A stretch of DNA of 10,767 bases from Clostridia bacterium (lineage in GTDB: Bacteria > Bacillota > Clostridia > Christensenellales > Aristaeellaceae), in contig JAEDKS010000079.1 of the NCBI GenBank assembly GCA_016295665.1, forward strand, positions 1-10,767. The letters are read 5' to 3'. The notes beneath the pieces were generated by a model. The model was not told the DNA's origin, searched no databases, and was given only the letters and a program-made list of their open reading frames with translations. The position numbers and the translations under genes were made by a program. This document shows positions 1 to 6,409 of the stretch, piece by piece. Position 1 is the stretch's first letter, and every line of letters starts with the position of its first letter.

Positions 1-2
1 CG

Positions 3-75
3 TGGAGTATAGGGGATTCGAACCCCTGGCCTCGACAATGCGAATGTCGCGCGCTACCAACTGCGCTAATACCCC
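3..75 (-). tRNA. tRNA-Ala (anticodon CGC)
   Basis: Read on the minus strand this folds as a complete 73-nt cloverleaf. It has a 7-bp acceptor stem, a GCGC/GCGC D stem, a 5-bp anticodon stem CGACA/TGTCG around the loop TTCGCAT, a 5-nt variable loop, and a T arm AGGGG-TTCGAAT-CCCCT. The anticodon CGC is at 40-42 and reads GCG. The acceptor stem has the G3:U70 wobble pair that is the alanine identity element, which supports the assignment independently. The discriminator is A (position 3). The next bases at the window edge are CG, so CCA is not seen to be encoded. A promoter lies directly upstream at 108-135. Confidence 0.96.
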
Positions 76-107
76 GTTTCCTGTGCGCTCGCTCAAGCGC
101 AAGATAG

Positions 108-135
108 ATTATAGCACATTTTTCCCGAAACGCAA
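108..135 (-). promoter_or_regulatory. SigmaA-type promoter of the tRNA-Ala gene
   Basis: On the minus strand, TTGCGT (130-135) is followed after 16 bp by a perfect TATAAT (108-113). A TGC directly before the -10 gives an extended -10 element. The -10 lies about 33 bp upstream of the mature tRNA 5' end, which leaves room for a short 5' leader. Confidence 0.75.
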
Positions 136-152
136 CCCCTTTTTCGGAAAAA
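119..152. repeat. Imperfect inverted repeat between divergent promoters
   Basis: The arms are TTTTTCCCGAAA (119-130) and TTTCGGAAAAA (142-152). They pair completely except for one extra C in the left arm, around an 11-nt centre. The repeat overlaps the -35 of the tRNA promoter and lies just upstream of the thrE -35 (164-169). It could be an operator or simply an AT-rich spacer with chance symmetry. It is not followed by a T run on either strand that would make it a normal terminator. Confidence 0.35.
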
Positions 153-163
153 TACGAAAAAAA

Positions 164-192
164 TTGCGCGGCGGGGCGAAGCATGCTATAAT
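164..192 (+). promoter_or_regulatory. SigmaA-type promoter of the thrE pair
   Basis: TTGCGC (164-169), a 17-bp spacer and TATAAT (187-192), with TGC immediately before the -10 (extended -10). The start codon of the first exporter gene is 35 bp downstream of the -10, with the ribosome site GAGGAGG at 213-219. The promoter is back-to-back with that of the tRNA-Ala gene. Confidence 0.8.
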
Positions 193-227
193 ACTTCCGG
201 CAAGTCGAGGACGAGGAGGACGGCGGC

Positions 228-995
228 ATGACGCAGGACCGACAGGTGCTGGAGCTGGCGGGGCACGCGGGGCAGATACTGCTGGAGAACGGCGCGGAGA
301 TCTACCGGGTGCAGGAGACCATGACCCATATTCTGGACGCCTTTCACATCGGGGAGTTCAATGTGTACGTGATCTCCAACGGCATCTTCGCCACGGTGAA
401 TGAACACAGGGATGACGCGCTGAGTCTGGTGCGGCATGTGCCGCTGGGGAGCGTCAATCTGAGCCGCATCGACGCGGTGAATGACATCTCCCGGCGCATC
501 TGCGAGGGGCGGCTGGGCGCGGAGGAGGCCGAGCGGGAGCTCCTGGAGGCCGAGCGCCTGACCCCGGAGCGACCGGTGGTGCACGTGCTGGCCTGCGGGC
601 TGGGCGCGGCGGGCTTCTGCTGCCTGTTCGGCGGGTCGCTGCTGGATGGGGTCGCCGCGTTCCCCATTGGCATGGTGCTGCAGCTCTACCTGTTCGCGTC
701 CGCCCGGCGGAATGCGCACTTCATGCCCTTCATCTGGGGCAGCCTGCTGGTGACGCTGCTCAGCGGCGCCGCGTCCATGCTGCTGGGCTGCTTTGACTTC
801 GGGCGCGTCGTCATCGGCGGCATCATCCCGCTGGTGCCCGGCGTGTCCTTCACCACCTCCATCCGCGAGTTCTTCAACGGCGACTACCTCTCCGGCGTCA
901 TCCACATGATCGCCGCGCTGCTCACCGCCATGTGCATCGCGCTGGGCGTGTGCGGCGGCGTGGCGCTGGTTCGGCTGATGGGAGGTGCCGTGTAA
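228..995 (+). CDS. Threonine/serine exporter ThrE family, N-terminal-half protein (YjjP-like)
   Basis: A 255-residue integral membrane protein that matches the large subunit of split ThrE exporters. Residues 1 to about 117 are hydrophilic and carry the hallmark start of the family (GHAGQILLENGAEIYRVQET, residues 12-31). The rest forms about five hydrophobic segments, including the conserved IIPLVPG stretch near residue 205. The length agrees with E. coli YjjP. Full-length ThrE of Corynebacterium exports L-threonine and L-serine by proton antiport; YjjP/YjjB has been linked to succinate export, so the substrate here is not certain. The ATG at 228 is set by GAGGAGG at 213-219. The stop overlaps the start of the next gene (TAATG), so the two are translationally coupled and probably form one complex. 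Confidence 0.88.
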   Translation: MTQDRQVLELAGHAGQILLENGAEIYRVQETMTHILDAFHIGEFNVYVISNGIFATVNEHRDDALSLVRHVPLGSVNLSRIDAVNDISRRICEGRLGAEEAERELLEAERLTPERPVVHVLACGLGAAGFCCLFGGSLLDGVAAFPIGMVLQLYLFASARRNAHFMPFIWGSLLVTLLSGAASMLLGCFDFGRVVIGGIIPLVPGVSFTTSIREFFNGDYLSGVIHMIAALLTAMCIALGVCGGVALVRLMGGAV

Positions 996-1462
996 TGGCT
1001 GGACAGATTCTCTCGGCGGTGCTCGGCGTGCTGGCCTTCGCTATCCTGTTCCACGCACCCCGCCGCAGCTACCTCCTCTGCGCCCTCTGCGGCGGCTTCA
1101 GCTGGGGCATCTTTCTGGCGCTGGGGGCGCTGGGCATGTCCGAGTTCCTCGCCTCGGCGGGCGCTGTGGTCGCGCTGACCCTCCTGTCCCGGGTGCTGTC
1201 CGTCGCCATGAAGCTGCCCGCCACCGTGTTCATCGTCACCGGCATTTTCCCCATCGTCCCCGGCGCGGGCATCTACTACACCGCGTACGGGCTCATCACC
1301 GGCGACATGGCCCTGTTCCAGACCCGGGGCATGGAGACCCTCGCGCTGGCGGGGGCCATCGCCATCGGCATTCTGGTGGGCACCTCGATCCCCGTGGCGG
1401 TGCCCCGGGTGCTGGGGCGCGCGCTGGAGCGCCTGCTGCCCCGGGCGATGCGGCGGGGGTGA
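995..1462 (+). CDS. Threonine/serine exporter ThrE family, C-terminal-half protein (YjjB-like)
   Basis: A 155-residue, almost wholly hydrophobic protein matching the small ThrE_2/YjjB subunit. About four or five membrane segments can be seen, and the family signature TGIFPIVPGAGIYY lies around residues 82-95. I start it at the ATG at 995 because that ATG overlaps the previous stop codon (TAATG) and has GGAGGT (981-986) 8 bp upstream. An in-frame ATG 63 bp earlier lies within the preceding gene and has no such site. It should assemble with its upstream partner into one exporter. The gene ends 28 bp from the convergent metA stop, and no clear terminator is visible between them. Confidence 0.87.
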   Translation: MAGQILSAVLGVLAFAILFHAPRRSYLLCALCGGFSWGIFLALGALGMSEFLASAGAVVALTLLSRVLSVAMKLPATVFIVTGIFPIVPGAGIYYTAYGLITGDMALFQTRGMETLALAGAIAIGILVGTSIPVAVPRVLGRALERLLPRAMRRG

Positions 1463-1490
1463 AGAAAGGCCTGGGGTGGGGAAGGACGCG

Positions 1491-2525
1491 TCAGGTGGTA
1501 CTGTCCGGCGCGGTGCGGGTGCAGCGGCCCTGGGTGGGGGAGAACCAGGGGCAGGCGGCGTCGGCACAGGCGGGGGTGGCGCCCGTGGGGGTGTCGGCGG
1601 GGGCCTCGGCGCCGATCTGGCCCAGGTCGTAGGGCGTGGTCTGGTAGACGTAGTAGTTCAGCCAGTTGCTGTAGAGCAGGTGGGCACTCGAGCGCCAGGT
1701 GCAGATCGCGGGCTGGGTGTCGTCGTCGTTCGGGAAGTAGTTCACCGGCGGACGGATGGGCAGGCCCGCCTGCTTGTCCCGGAGGTACTCCTTCTGCAGG
1801 GTGTCCGGGTCGTACTCGGAGTGACCGGTGATGAACACCTGGCTGCCCCCGTCCCGGGCCGTGGCGTAGAGGCCCGCTTCCTCGCTCTCCGCCAGAATCT
1901 TCAGCTCGGGAATCGCCGCCACGTCCTCCCGGCGGACGGTGGTGTGCCGGGAGTGCGGCACCAGGAACGTGTCATCGAAGCCACGGAACAGAATCGAGTT
2001 GCGGTGCACCACCCGGTGACGGAACACGCCGAACAGCTTCTCCGGCAGCGGATGCTTCGGGATGCCGTAGTGGTAGTACAGCGCCGCCTGCGCCGCCCAG
2101 CAGATGTGCAGCGTGGAGTGGACATGGGTGCGGCTCCAGGCGAAGATTTCGCACAGCTCCTGCCAGTACTCCACCTGCTCGAAGGGCAGCTGCTCCACCG
2201 GGGCGCCGGTGATAATCATGCCGTCGAAGTTCCGCTCCCGCACCTGCGGGAAGGTCTTGTAGAAGGCCAGCATGTGCTCCTCCGGCGTGTTCCGGGGGCG
2301 GTGATGCTCCACCCGCAGCAGCTCCAGCTCCACCTGCAGGGGCGTGTTGCTGAGCAGCCGCGCCAGCTGCGTCTCGGTGGTGATCTTCGTGGGCATCAGG
2401 TTCAGCAGCAGAATCTGCAGCGGTCGGATCTGCTGGGTGTGCGCCCGCTGCTCCTTCATGATAAAGATGTTCTCGCTCTCCAGGACTGCCGCCGCCGGCA
2501 GATCCTCCGGGACTCGGATGGGCAT
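1491..2525 (-). CDS. metA: Homoserine O-acetyltransferase (MetA type)
   Basis: MetA activates homoserine at the first committed step of methionine synthesis. The catalytic residues fall at their standard MetA numbers: Cys142 (in HICWAAQAA), His235 and Glu237 (in TGHSEYD). Position 111 is Glu (GAPVE), the residue associated with acetyl-CoA rather than succinyl-CoA use in Bacillus cereus MetA; E. coli, a succinyl enzyme, has Gly. The product is therefore inferred to be O-acetylhomoserine, although many such genes are annotated as succinyltransferases. The ATG at 2525 follows AAGGAGGG at 2533-2540 with 7 bp spacing. The open frame continues upstream to 2696 but runs through the riboswitch and is not coding. 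At 344 residues it is some 35-40 longer than usual: the family core ends near residue 300, followed by an Ala/Pro/Thr tail with three Cys. Confidence 0.93.
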   Translation of the reverse strand: MPIRVPEDLPAAAVLESENIFIMKEQRAHTQQIRPLQILLLNLMPTKITTETQLARLLSNTPLQVELELLRVEHHRPRNTPEEHMLAFYKTFPQVRERNFDGMIITGAPVEQLPFEQVEYWQELCEIFAWSRTHVHSTLHICWAAQAALYYHYGIPKHPLPEKLFGVFRHRVVHRNSILFRGFDDTFLVPHSRHTTVRREDVAAIPELKILAESEEAGLYATARDGGSQVFITGHSEYDPDTLQKEYLRDKQAGLPIRPPVNYFPNDDDTQPAICTWRSSAHLLYSNWLNYYVYQTTPYDLGQIGAEAPADTPTGATPACADAACPWFSPTQGRCTRTAPDSTT

Positions 2526-2600
2526 GCGGTTTCCCTCCTTCTCTGGTTCATGTCGTCCGCTCGCTAAGCACGGCGGGATGGACGCTGCCTGCTTCCAACC

Positions 2601-2633
2601 AAAACGCCCGTCCTCCCTTCGGAAGACGGGCGT
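2601..2633 (-). terminator. T-box intrinsic terminator
   Basis: On the minus strand, a 12-bp stem CGCCCGTCTTCC/GGAGGACGGGCG (one T-G wobble, loop GAAG) is followed by GTTTTGG. It lies just after the T-box sequence. Bases GTC and TTC on its 5' arm can instead pair with GAC and GAA near the T-box motif, giving the expected antiterminator alternative. The T run is short, at four. Confidence 0.85.
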
Positions 2634-2870
2634 GTAATCGTCCGCGGTACCACTTCGCTTTGCCGGCGCCTGGCCGACCACCTCAGCATCCATCAATGCC
2701 TTCCGGCGATAACGGGCCGTTCCCGTATGACCTAGGCCTCATGCCTCAGCCATCTGCTCCGGAACCATGTTCCCCTGACCTCCGACGGCCCCTTGCACCC
2801 TCCGGAGCCTCTCTGCGGACGTTGGTCAGGCTACTCTTTCCTTCTCTGCCTTTCATGCGCTTATGCGATT
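2601..2870 (-). promoter_or_regulatory. T-box riboswitch, methionine (AUG specifier)
   Basis: The leader of metA has the ordered parts of a T-box. An AAGAGTA-type AG-rich motif (about 2832-2838) is followed by a specifier stem CCTGACC (2824-2830) pairing with GGTCAGG (2774-2780). The distal stem I signatures CAGAGAG (2809-2815) and GGTGCAAG (2792-2799) are present. The specifier codon ATG (2766-2768) is followed by a purine. The T-box core TGGTACCGCG is at 2643-2652. The variable base of UGGN is U, which can pair with the A73 discriminator of tRNA-Met. Uncharged tRNA-Met should stabilise the antiterminator and allow metA transcription. The leader is about 270 nt, with a further 75 nt to the start codon. 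The specifier is fixed by its place directly 3' of the stem strand; other frames of the loop would read less canonical codons. Confidence 0.93.
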
Positions 2871-2876
2871 ACAGGT

Positions 2877-2905
2877 ATTATACCGCATCCCTTCCCCTTT
2901 GTCAA
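2877..2905 (-). promoter_or_regulatory. Consensus sigmaA promoter of T-box/metA
   Basis: On the minus strand, a perfect TTGACA (2900-2905), a 17-bp spacer and a perfect TATAAT (2877-2882). Transcription should start near 2870. The -35 sits in a perfect 6-bp inverted repeat CCCCTT-TGTC-AAGGGG (2894-2909), which also lies just after the stop of the feo operon. No T run follows it, so it is a poor terminator. Confidence 0.88.
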
Positions 2906-2919
2906 GGGGGCGCGCCGGG

Positions 2920-3084
2920 TCAGCGCCGATCGTCCGGCTGCTTCGGGGCCTGCTGACCGCAGCCCGCGCAGCCGCCGCAGCCACAGCCGCAGCCGCAGCT
3001 GCCACCCTTGCGGCGCAGGGTGCGGACGACGACCCACGTCAGGTACGCCGCCAGCGCCACGCCGATGATGATGGTTGCCACCAT
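2920..3084 (-). CDS. FeoB-associated Cys-rich membrane protein
   Basis: A 54-residue protein. Residues 3-21 form one membrane helix, followed by a basic stretch (RTLRRK, 21-26). A cytoplasmic tail then has six cysteines in CGCGCGCGGCAGC (residues 30-42) and ends in a hydrophilic, charged tail. This matches the small FeoB-associated Cys-rich family in size, topology and position. The ATG at 3084 is 3 bp after the feoB stop. The ribosome site is weak (GGGGG inside the end of feoB), so translation is probably coupled to feoB. The family is thought to help FeoB, perhaps by binding Fe(II) on the cytoplasmic side; this is not established. It probably fills the place that FeoC takes in enterobacteria. 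Confidence 0.9.
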   Translation of the reverse strand: MVATIIIGVALAAYLTWVVVRTLRRKGGSCGCGCGCGGCAGCGQQAPKQPDDRR

Positions 3085-3087
3085 CTT

Positions 3088-5187
3088 TTACACCCCCATG
3101 AGCAGCGCCACGTGGTACACCACGAAGGCCGTCACCCACGCGACGCCCGTCTGCCCCAGCATCGCCAGCACCGCCCAGCGCCGGCTCTCCAGCTCGCGGC
3201 ACATGGCTGCGAAGGCCGCCACGCAGGGCATGTACAGCAGCACAAACGTCAGGAACGAGCACACGGAGGCCATCGTCGGGAAAACGCCCTGCAGCGCCGT
3301 GACCATGGCGGCGGACTCCATGTCCACCCCCGCCATCACCGCCAGCGTCGAGACCACGCTCTCCTTCGCCATCATGCCCGTGATGACCGCCGTGGACGCC
3401 TCCACGGAGCCGAAGCCGAGCGGCGCGAAGATCGGCGCAATCGCCCCCGCCAGCAGGCCCAGCATGCTCTCGGGCACCGTCGCCGCCGGGGTCAGGTGCG
3501 GCGTGAAGGACTGCAGGAACCACACCACCACCGTCGCCACGAAGATGACCGTGAAGGCCCGCTGCACAAAGTCCTTCGCCTTGTCCCACATGTTCCGCAG
3601 CACGTTCCGCGGCGTGGGCAGCCGGTAGGCCGGCAGCTCCATGATGAAGGGCGCCGCGTCCCCGTGGAACAGCACCCGCTTGAGCACCAGTCCCGCCACA
3701 ATCGCCATCAGGATGCCCAGCACGTACAGGCAGCACATGACCAGCAGCGTGTGCTCATGGAAGAACGCCTTCGCGAAGAGCGCGTACACCGGCACCTTCG
3801 CGCCGCAGCTCATGAACGGGGTCAGCAGAATCGTGAAGCGCCGGTCGCGCCGACCGCTCATGGAGCGGGCCGCCATCACCGCCGGCACCGTGCAGCCAAA
3901 CCCCATAATCATCGGGATGAAGCTGCGCCCGTTCAGGCCCAGCCGCCGCAGGGGCTTGTCCATCAGGAACGCCGCCCGGGCCATGTAGCCGCTGTCCTCC
4001 AGAATCGACAGGCTCATGAACAGAATCACGATGGTGGGCATAAAGGACAGCACCGCCCCCACGCCCGTGAACACGCCGTTCACCAGCAGATCCTGCATCC
4101 ACGAGGCCACCTGCGCCCTTTCAAGCCACGCGGCAATCGCGCCCATGCCCGCGTCCAGCAGCGCCGAGAACCCGTCCGACACCCACGTGCCGAAGGGGCC
4201 GAAGGTCACCCAGAACACCAGCAGCATGGCGCACAGGAACATCGGAATCGCCAGCACCGGATGGGTCAGCACCCGGTCGATGCGGTCGGAGGGGGTCTCC
4301 TCCGCGCTGTCACCGGATTTGGCGCGGATGTACGCCTTGTCCAGCAGCGTCTCGATGAAGGTGTAGCGGGCATCCGCCATCACGGCGGCCCGCTCCATGC
4401 CGCAGGTGCGCTCCAGCTCCGTCAGAATCTCGCCGATGATGTGCAGCTCGTCCTCGTCCAGCGCCAGCAGCTCCTGCATGGGCTCGTCGCCCTCCAGCAC
4501 CTTGGTGGCGGCGTAGCGGGGGTTCAGGCCCTTCGCCTTCGCCTTGGGCTCCACCAGATGCGTGATGGTGTGCAGCGCCTTGTGCAGCGCGCCGCCGCAC
4601 AGGTCCAGCGTCGGGGGCACGTGGTGCTTTTCCGCCTCCGCCATCGCCAGGCGCACCAGCTCATCCACGCCCTCGCCCTTCCGGGCACAGATCGCCACCA
4701 CCGGCACCCCCAGCCGCTCCGACAGGATGTCCGTGTGAATCACGTCCCCGTGCAGGCGCACCTCGTCCATCATGTTCAGCGCGATGACCATCGGCGTGCC
4801 CAGCTCCAGCAGCTGCAGCGTCAGGTACAGGTTCCGCTCCAGATTCGTGGCGTCCACGATGTTGATGACCAGATCGGGCTTCTCCAGCGTGATGTAGTTC
4901 CGGCTGACGATCTCCTCCATGGAGTAGGGGCTCAGGCTGTAGATGCCCGGCAGGTCCACGATGGTCACGTCGTTGTTGCCCGCCTCCTGCATCCGGTGCC
5001 GCCCGAACAGGGACGGCGCGCCGTAGTGCGCCGAATCCCCGTGGTGATGGTGCAGCAGCACGCCGGTCTTTTGCTCCACCGTCACCCCGGGCCAGTTGCC
5101 CACGTGCTGGTTCGACCCGGTCAGCACGTTGAACAGCGTGGTCTTGCCGCTGTTCTGGTTGCCCGCCAGCGCAAAGGTGTAGCTCAT
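3088..5187 (-). CDS. feoB: Ferrous iron transporter FeoB
   Basis: A 699-residue Fe(II) transporter of the inner membrane. The N-terminal G domain shows G1 GNQNSGKTT (9-17), the G2 Thr36 in GVTVE, G3 DLPG (78-81), G4 NMMD (138-141) and a G5 region around CARKGEG (167-173). A helical regulatory domain follows to about residue 300. The membrane domain (about 309-699) has the family motifs GFGCTVPAVMAAR and MSCGAKVPVYALF. Length is normal for the short Clostridial form. Unusual is an extra, His-rich stretch of about 25 residues between G2 and G3 (about 45-70, with HHHH at 46-49). Its ATG overlaps the feoA stop (ATGA), and a Cys-rich partner follows 3 bp after its TAA. Confidence 0.96.
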   Translation of the reverse strand: MSYTFALAGNQNSGKTTLFNVLTGSNQHVGNWPGVTVEQKTGVLLHHHHGDSAHYGAPSLFGRHRMQEAGNNDVTIVDLPGIYSLSPYSMEEIVSRNYITLEKPDLVINIVDATNLERNLYLTLQLLELGTPMVIALNMMDEVRLHGDVIHTDILSERLGVPVVAICARKGEGVDELVRLAMAEAEKHHVPPTLDLCGGALHKALHTITHLVEPKAKAKGLNPRYAATKVLEGDEPMQELLALDEDELHIIGEILTELERTCGMERAAVMADARYTFIETLLDKAYIRAKSGDSAEETPSDRIDRVLTHPVLAIPMFLCAMLLVFWVTFGPFGTWVSDGFSALLDAGMGAIAAWLERAQVASWMQDLLVNGVFTGVGAVLSFMPTIVILFMSLSILEDSGYMARAAFLMDKPLRRLGLNGRSFIPMIMGFGCTVPAVMAARSMSGRRDRRFTILLTPFMSCGAKVPVYALFAKAFFHEHTLLVMCCLYVLGILMAIVAGLVLKRVLFHGDAAPFIMELPAYRLPTPRNVLRNMWDKAKDFVQRAFTVIFVATVVVWFLQSFTPHLTPAATVPESMLGLLAGAIAPIFAPLGFGSVEASTAVITGMMAKESVVSTLAVMAGVDMESAAMVTALQGVFPTMASVCSFLTFVLLYMPCVAAFAAMCRELESRRWAVLAMLGQTGVAWVTAFVVYHVALLMGV

Positions 5188-5435
5188 GCGTCCGCCTCCC
5201 TCAGCGTGATGGTCGCCGCGTCCGCCCGGCGCAGCGTCAGCGAATAGCCCCGCAGATGAAGCTCCAGCGGGTCGCCCATGGGGGCCGTCTTGATCAGCGT
5301 GACCTTCACCCCCGGCGTGATGCCCATATCCAGCAGATGACGATGCAGCGCGCCCTCGCCGCCCACCGCCTGGACGATGCCGCTCTCCCCGGGCTGCAGC
5401 GCCGCCACCGTCGCTGGTGTCTCCCTCTTGCCCAT
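5184..5435 (-). CDS. feoA: Ferrous iron transport protein FeoA
   Basis: An 83-residue cytoplasmic protein of the small SH3-like FeoA family. The family pattern is visible in HRHLLDMGITPGVKVTLIK (about residues 30-48), followed by PMGDPLELHLRGYSLTLRR. FeoA is required for FeoB-dependent Fe(II) uptake and is thought to interact with it. I choose the ATG at 5435 because AGGAGAGGT (5442-5450) lies 6 bp upstream. The open frame extends further up to 5522 but crosses the promoter. The stop overlaps the feoB start by 4 bp. Confidence 0.93.
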   Translation of the reverse strand: MGKRETPATVAALQPGESGIVQAVGGEGALHRHLLDMGITPGVKVTLIKTAPMGDPLELHLRGYSLTLRRADAATITLREADA

Positions 5436-5462
5436 GCTCGCACCTCTCCTCGTTTTTCGCGT

Positions 5463-5478
5463 GTTAAGGGCCATTAAC
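5463..5478. promoter_or_regulatory. Candidate operator palindrome in feoA leader
   Basis: The 16-bp sequence GTTAAGGGCCATTAAC is symmetric at 7 of 8 paired positions. It lies between the feoA -10 and ribosome site, so a bound protein would block transcription of feoAB. Feo operons are commonly controlled by Fur or DtxR/IdeR-type repressors. The TTAAGG-type half site is closer to the DtxR style than to a Fur box, but this is only a guess from appearance. Confidence 0.45.
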
Positions 5479-5493
5479 CACCGGCCCGAACGT

Positions 5494-5522
5494 ATGATAG
5501 CACACCTGTCAATCCCTGTCAA
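5494..5522 (-). promoter_or_regulatory. SigmaA promoter of the feoAB operon
   Basis: On the minus strand, TTGACA (5517-5522), a 17-bp spacer and TATCAT (5494-5499) preceded by TGC (extended -10). The TGA of the upstream spoIVFB gene (5519-5521) is part of the -35 itself. The whole -35 is duplicated 10 bp further downstream (5507-5512), but that copy is only 7 bp from the -10 and cannot pair with it as a promoter. Confidence 0.8.
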
Positions 5523-5524
5523 TC
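5505..5524. repeat. Perfect 10-bp tandem repeat over the feoA -35
   Basis: CCTGTCAATC occurs twice with no gap (5505-5514 and 5515-5524). The spacing of 10 bp, close to one helical turn, would put both copies on the same face of the DNA. It covers the end of spoIVFB and the -35 region of feoA. It may be an activator or repressor site, or a recent slippage duplication. Confidence 0.6.
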
Positions 5525-6409
5525 AGCACCCTGCACAAAGATTCGGCAGGTTTCGCCCGGTTTTTTCAGATACGCGTCAATCAGCCGTTCCTCCCCGACG
5601 AGGGGGCCCGGGCGGGCGGTGCCCAGGGTCACCACCTGATAGAGGGTGCGCCGGGTCGGGTGCAGGAGACCCACCGCCCGGTGGAGGGGCAGCGCGTCCG
5701 TCACCGTGACGAGGCAGGTGCGCAGGTGGCCCCGGGTCTCCAGACGGGTGCGGCGGGCCATGAACGCCTGCAGCTCCGAAAGGGCGGCCCGCTCCGTGCC
5801 CCGGGCGGCGGCGTAGATCAGGAAGCAGCCCGCGCAGGCCAGGGACAGATTCCAGCCCCCGCAGCGCAGGCACACCGCGCAGTTCAGCCCCACCAGCAGC
5901 GCTCCCAGCGCCGTGCCCAGCCCCCGCAGCACCACCCGCACCGTCTGCGGCGGAAGAAACAGCCCGAGGAGCAGCGCCAGCAGCCGCCCTCCGTCCAGCG
6001 GCAGGGCCGGCAGCGCGTTGACGCACAGAATCGCCGCGTTGCAGGCGAAGGCCAGGCGGGCGATGTCCCGGGGCAGGTAGCCACAAGAAGCCAGCAGCAC
6101 GGAGAGCCAGCACAGCAGCGCCGTCACCGCGGGGCCCGCCAGCAGCACCGCCAGACGATGGAGCGGGGGCAGCGTTTCCTCGTCCTCCAGGCGCATCAGG
6201 CAGCCCAGGGGCGTCAGCTCGAGGGCGGCGGGGGGATGGGACAGGAGCGTGGAGATCAGCGCATGGCCCCCCTCGTGCAGCAGAATGGACAGCGTGCCGC
6301 ACACCAGCAGCCGGCCCGACCCCGCCAGCACCATGTACAGCGCGAACAGCAGCGCCGCCGGGTGGAGCCACACCTCCGTGGGGCCCACCGCGAAAAGCCG
6401 CCGCCTCAT
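5519..6409 (-). CDS. spoIVFB: SpoIVFB-type site-2 intramembrane metalloprotease
   Basis: A 296-residue membrane protein of peptidase family M50. The zinc motif HEGGH is at 45-49 (HExxH) and the second active-site motif NALPALPLDGGR at 131-142, with Asp139 as the likely third zinc ligand. Several hydrophobic helices flank both. The C-terminal part (about 205-296) is soluble and in the position of the CBS domain of SpoIVFB. In Bacillus, SpoIVFB sits in the mother-cell membrane round the forespore and cleaves pro-sigmaK. The identity rests on the motif layout and the preceding SpoIVFA-like gene, with which it overlaps by 4 bp (ATGA). Other M50 proteases share the core motifs, so the sporulation role is inferred from context. 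Confidence 0.86.
   Translation of the reverse strand: MRRRLFAVGPTEVWLHPAALLFALYMVLAGSGRLLVCGTLSILLHEGGHALISTLLSHPPAALELTPLGCLMRLEDEETLPPLHRLAVLLAGPAVTALLCWLSVLLASCGYLPRDIARLAFACNAAILCVNALPALPLDGGRLLALLLGLFLPPQTVRVVLRGLGTALGALLVGLNCAVCLRCGGWNLSLACAGCFLIYAAARGTERAALSELQAFMARRTRLETRGHLRTCLVTVTDALPLHRAVGLLHPTRRTLYQVVTLGTARPGPLVGEERLIDAYLKKPGETCRIFVQGAD

Noticed and set aside
2..403. A small plus-strand frame at the left end
   Set aside because: It crosses the tRNA and a promoter and then overlaps the exporter gene out of frame.
1476..2567. A 363-codon plus-strand open frame opposite metA
   Set aside because: The sequence is a Val/Gly/Arg-rich shadow of metA with no ribosome site or motif.
2526..2696. 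An N-terminal extension of MetA by 57 codons
   Set aside because: It would translate the T-box terminator and antiterminator. The ribosome site and homology begin at 2525.
2894..2909. CCCCTT/AAGGGG hairpin as the feo operon terminator
   Set aside because: The stem is short and no T run follows; it coincides with the metA -35 and is more likely chance or an operator.
2863..5247. A very long plus-strand open frame opposite feoB
   Set aside because: It is antisense to a clear FeoB. Its translation is Arg/His/Gln-rich with no domain, and GC-rich codon bias leaves such frames open.
5507..5512. A second TTGACA as an alternative feoA -35
   Set aside because: It is only 7 bp from the -10, too close for sigmaA; it is part of the tandem repeat.
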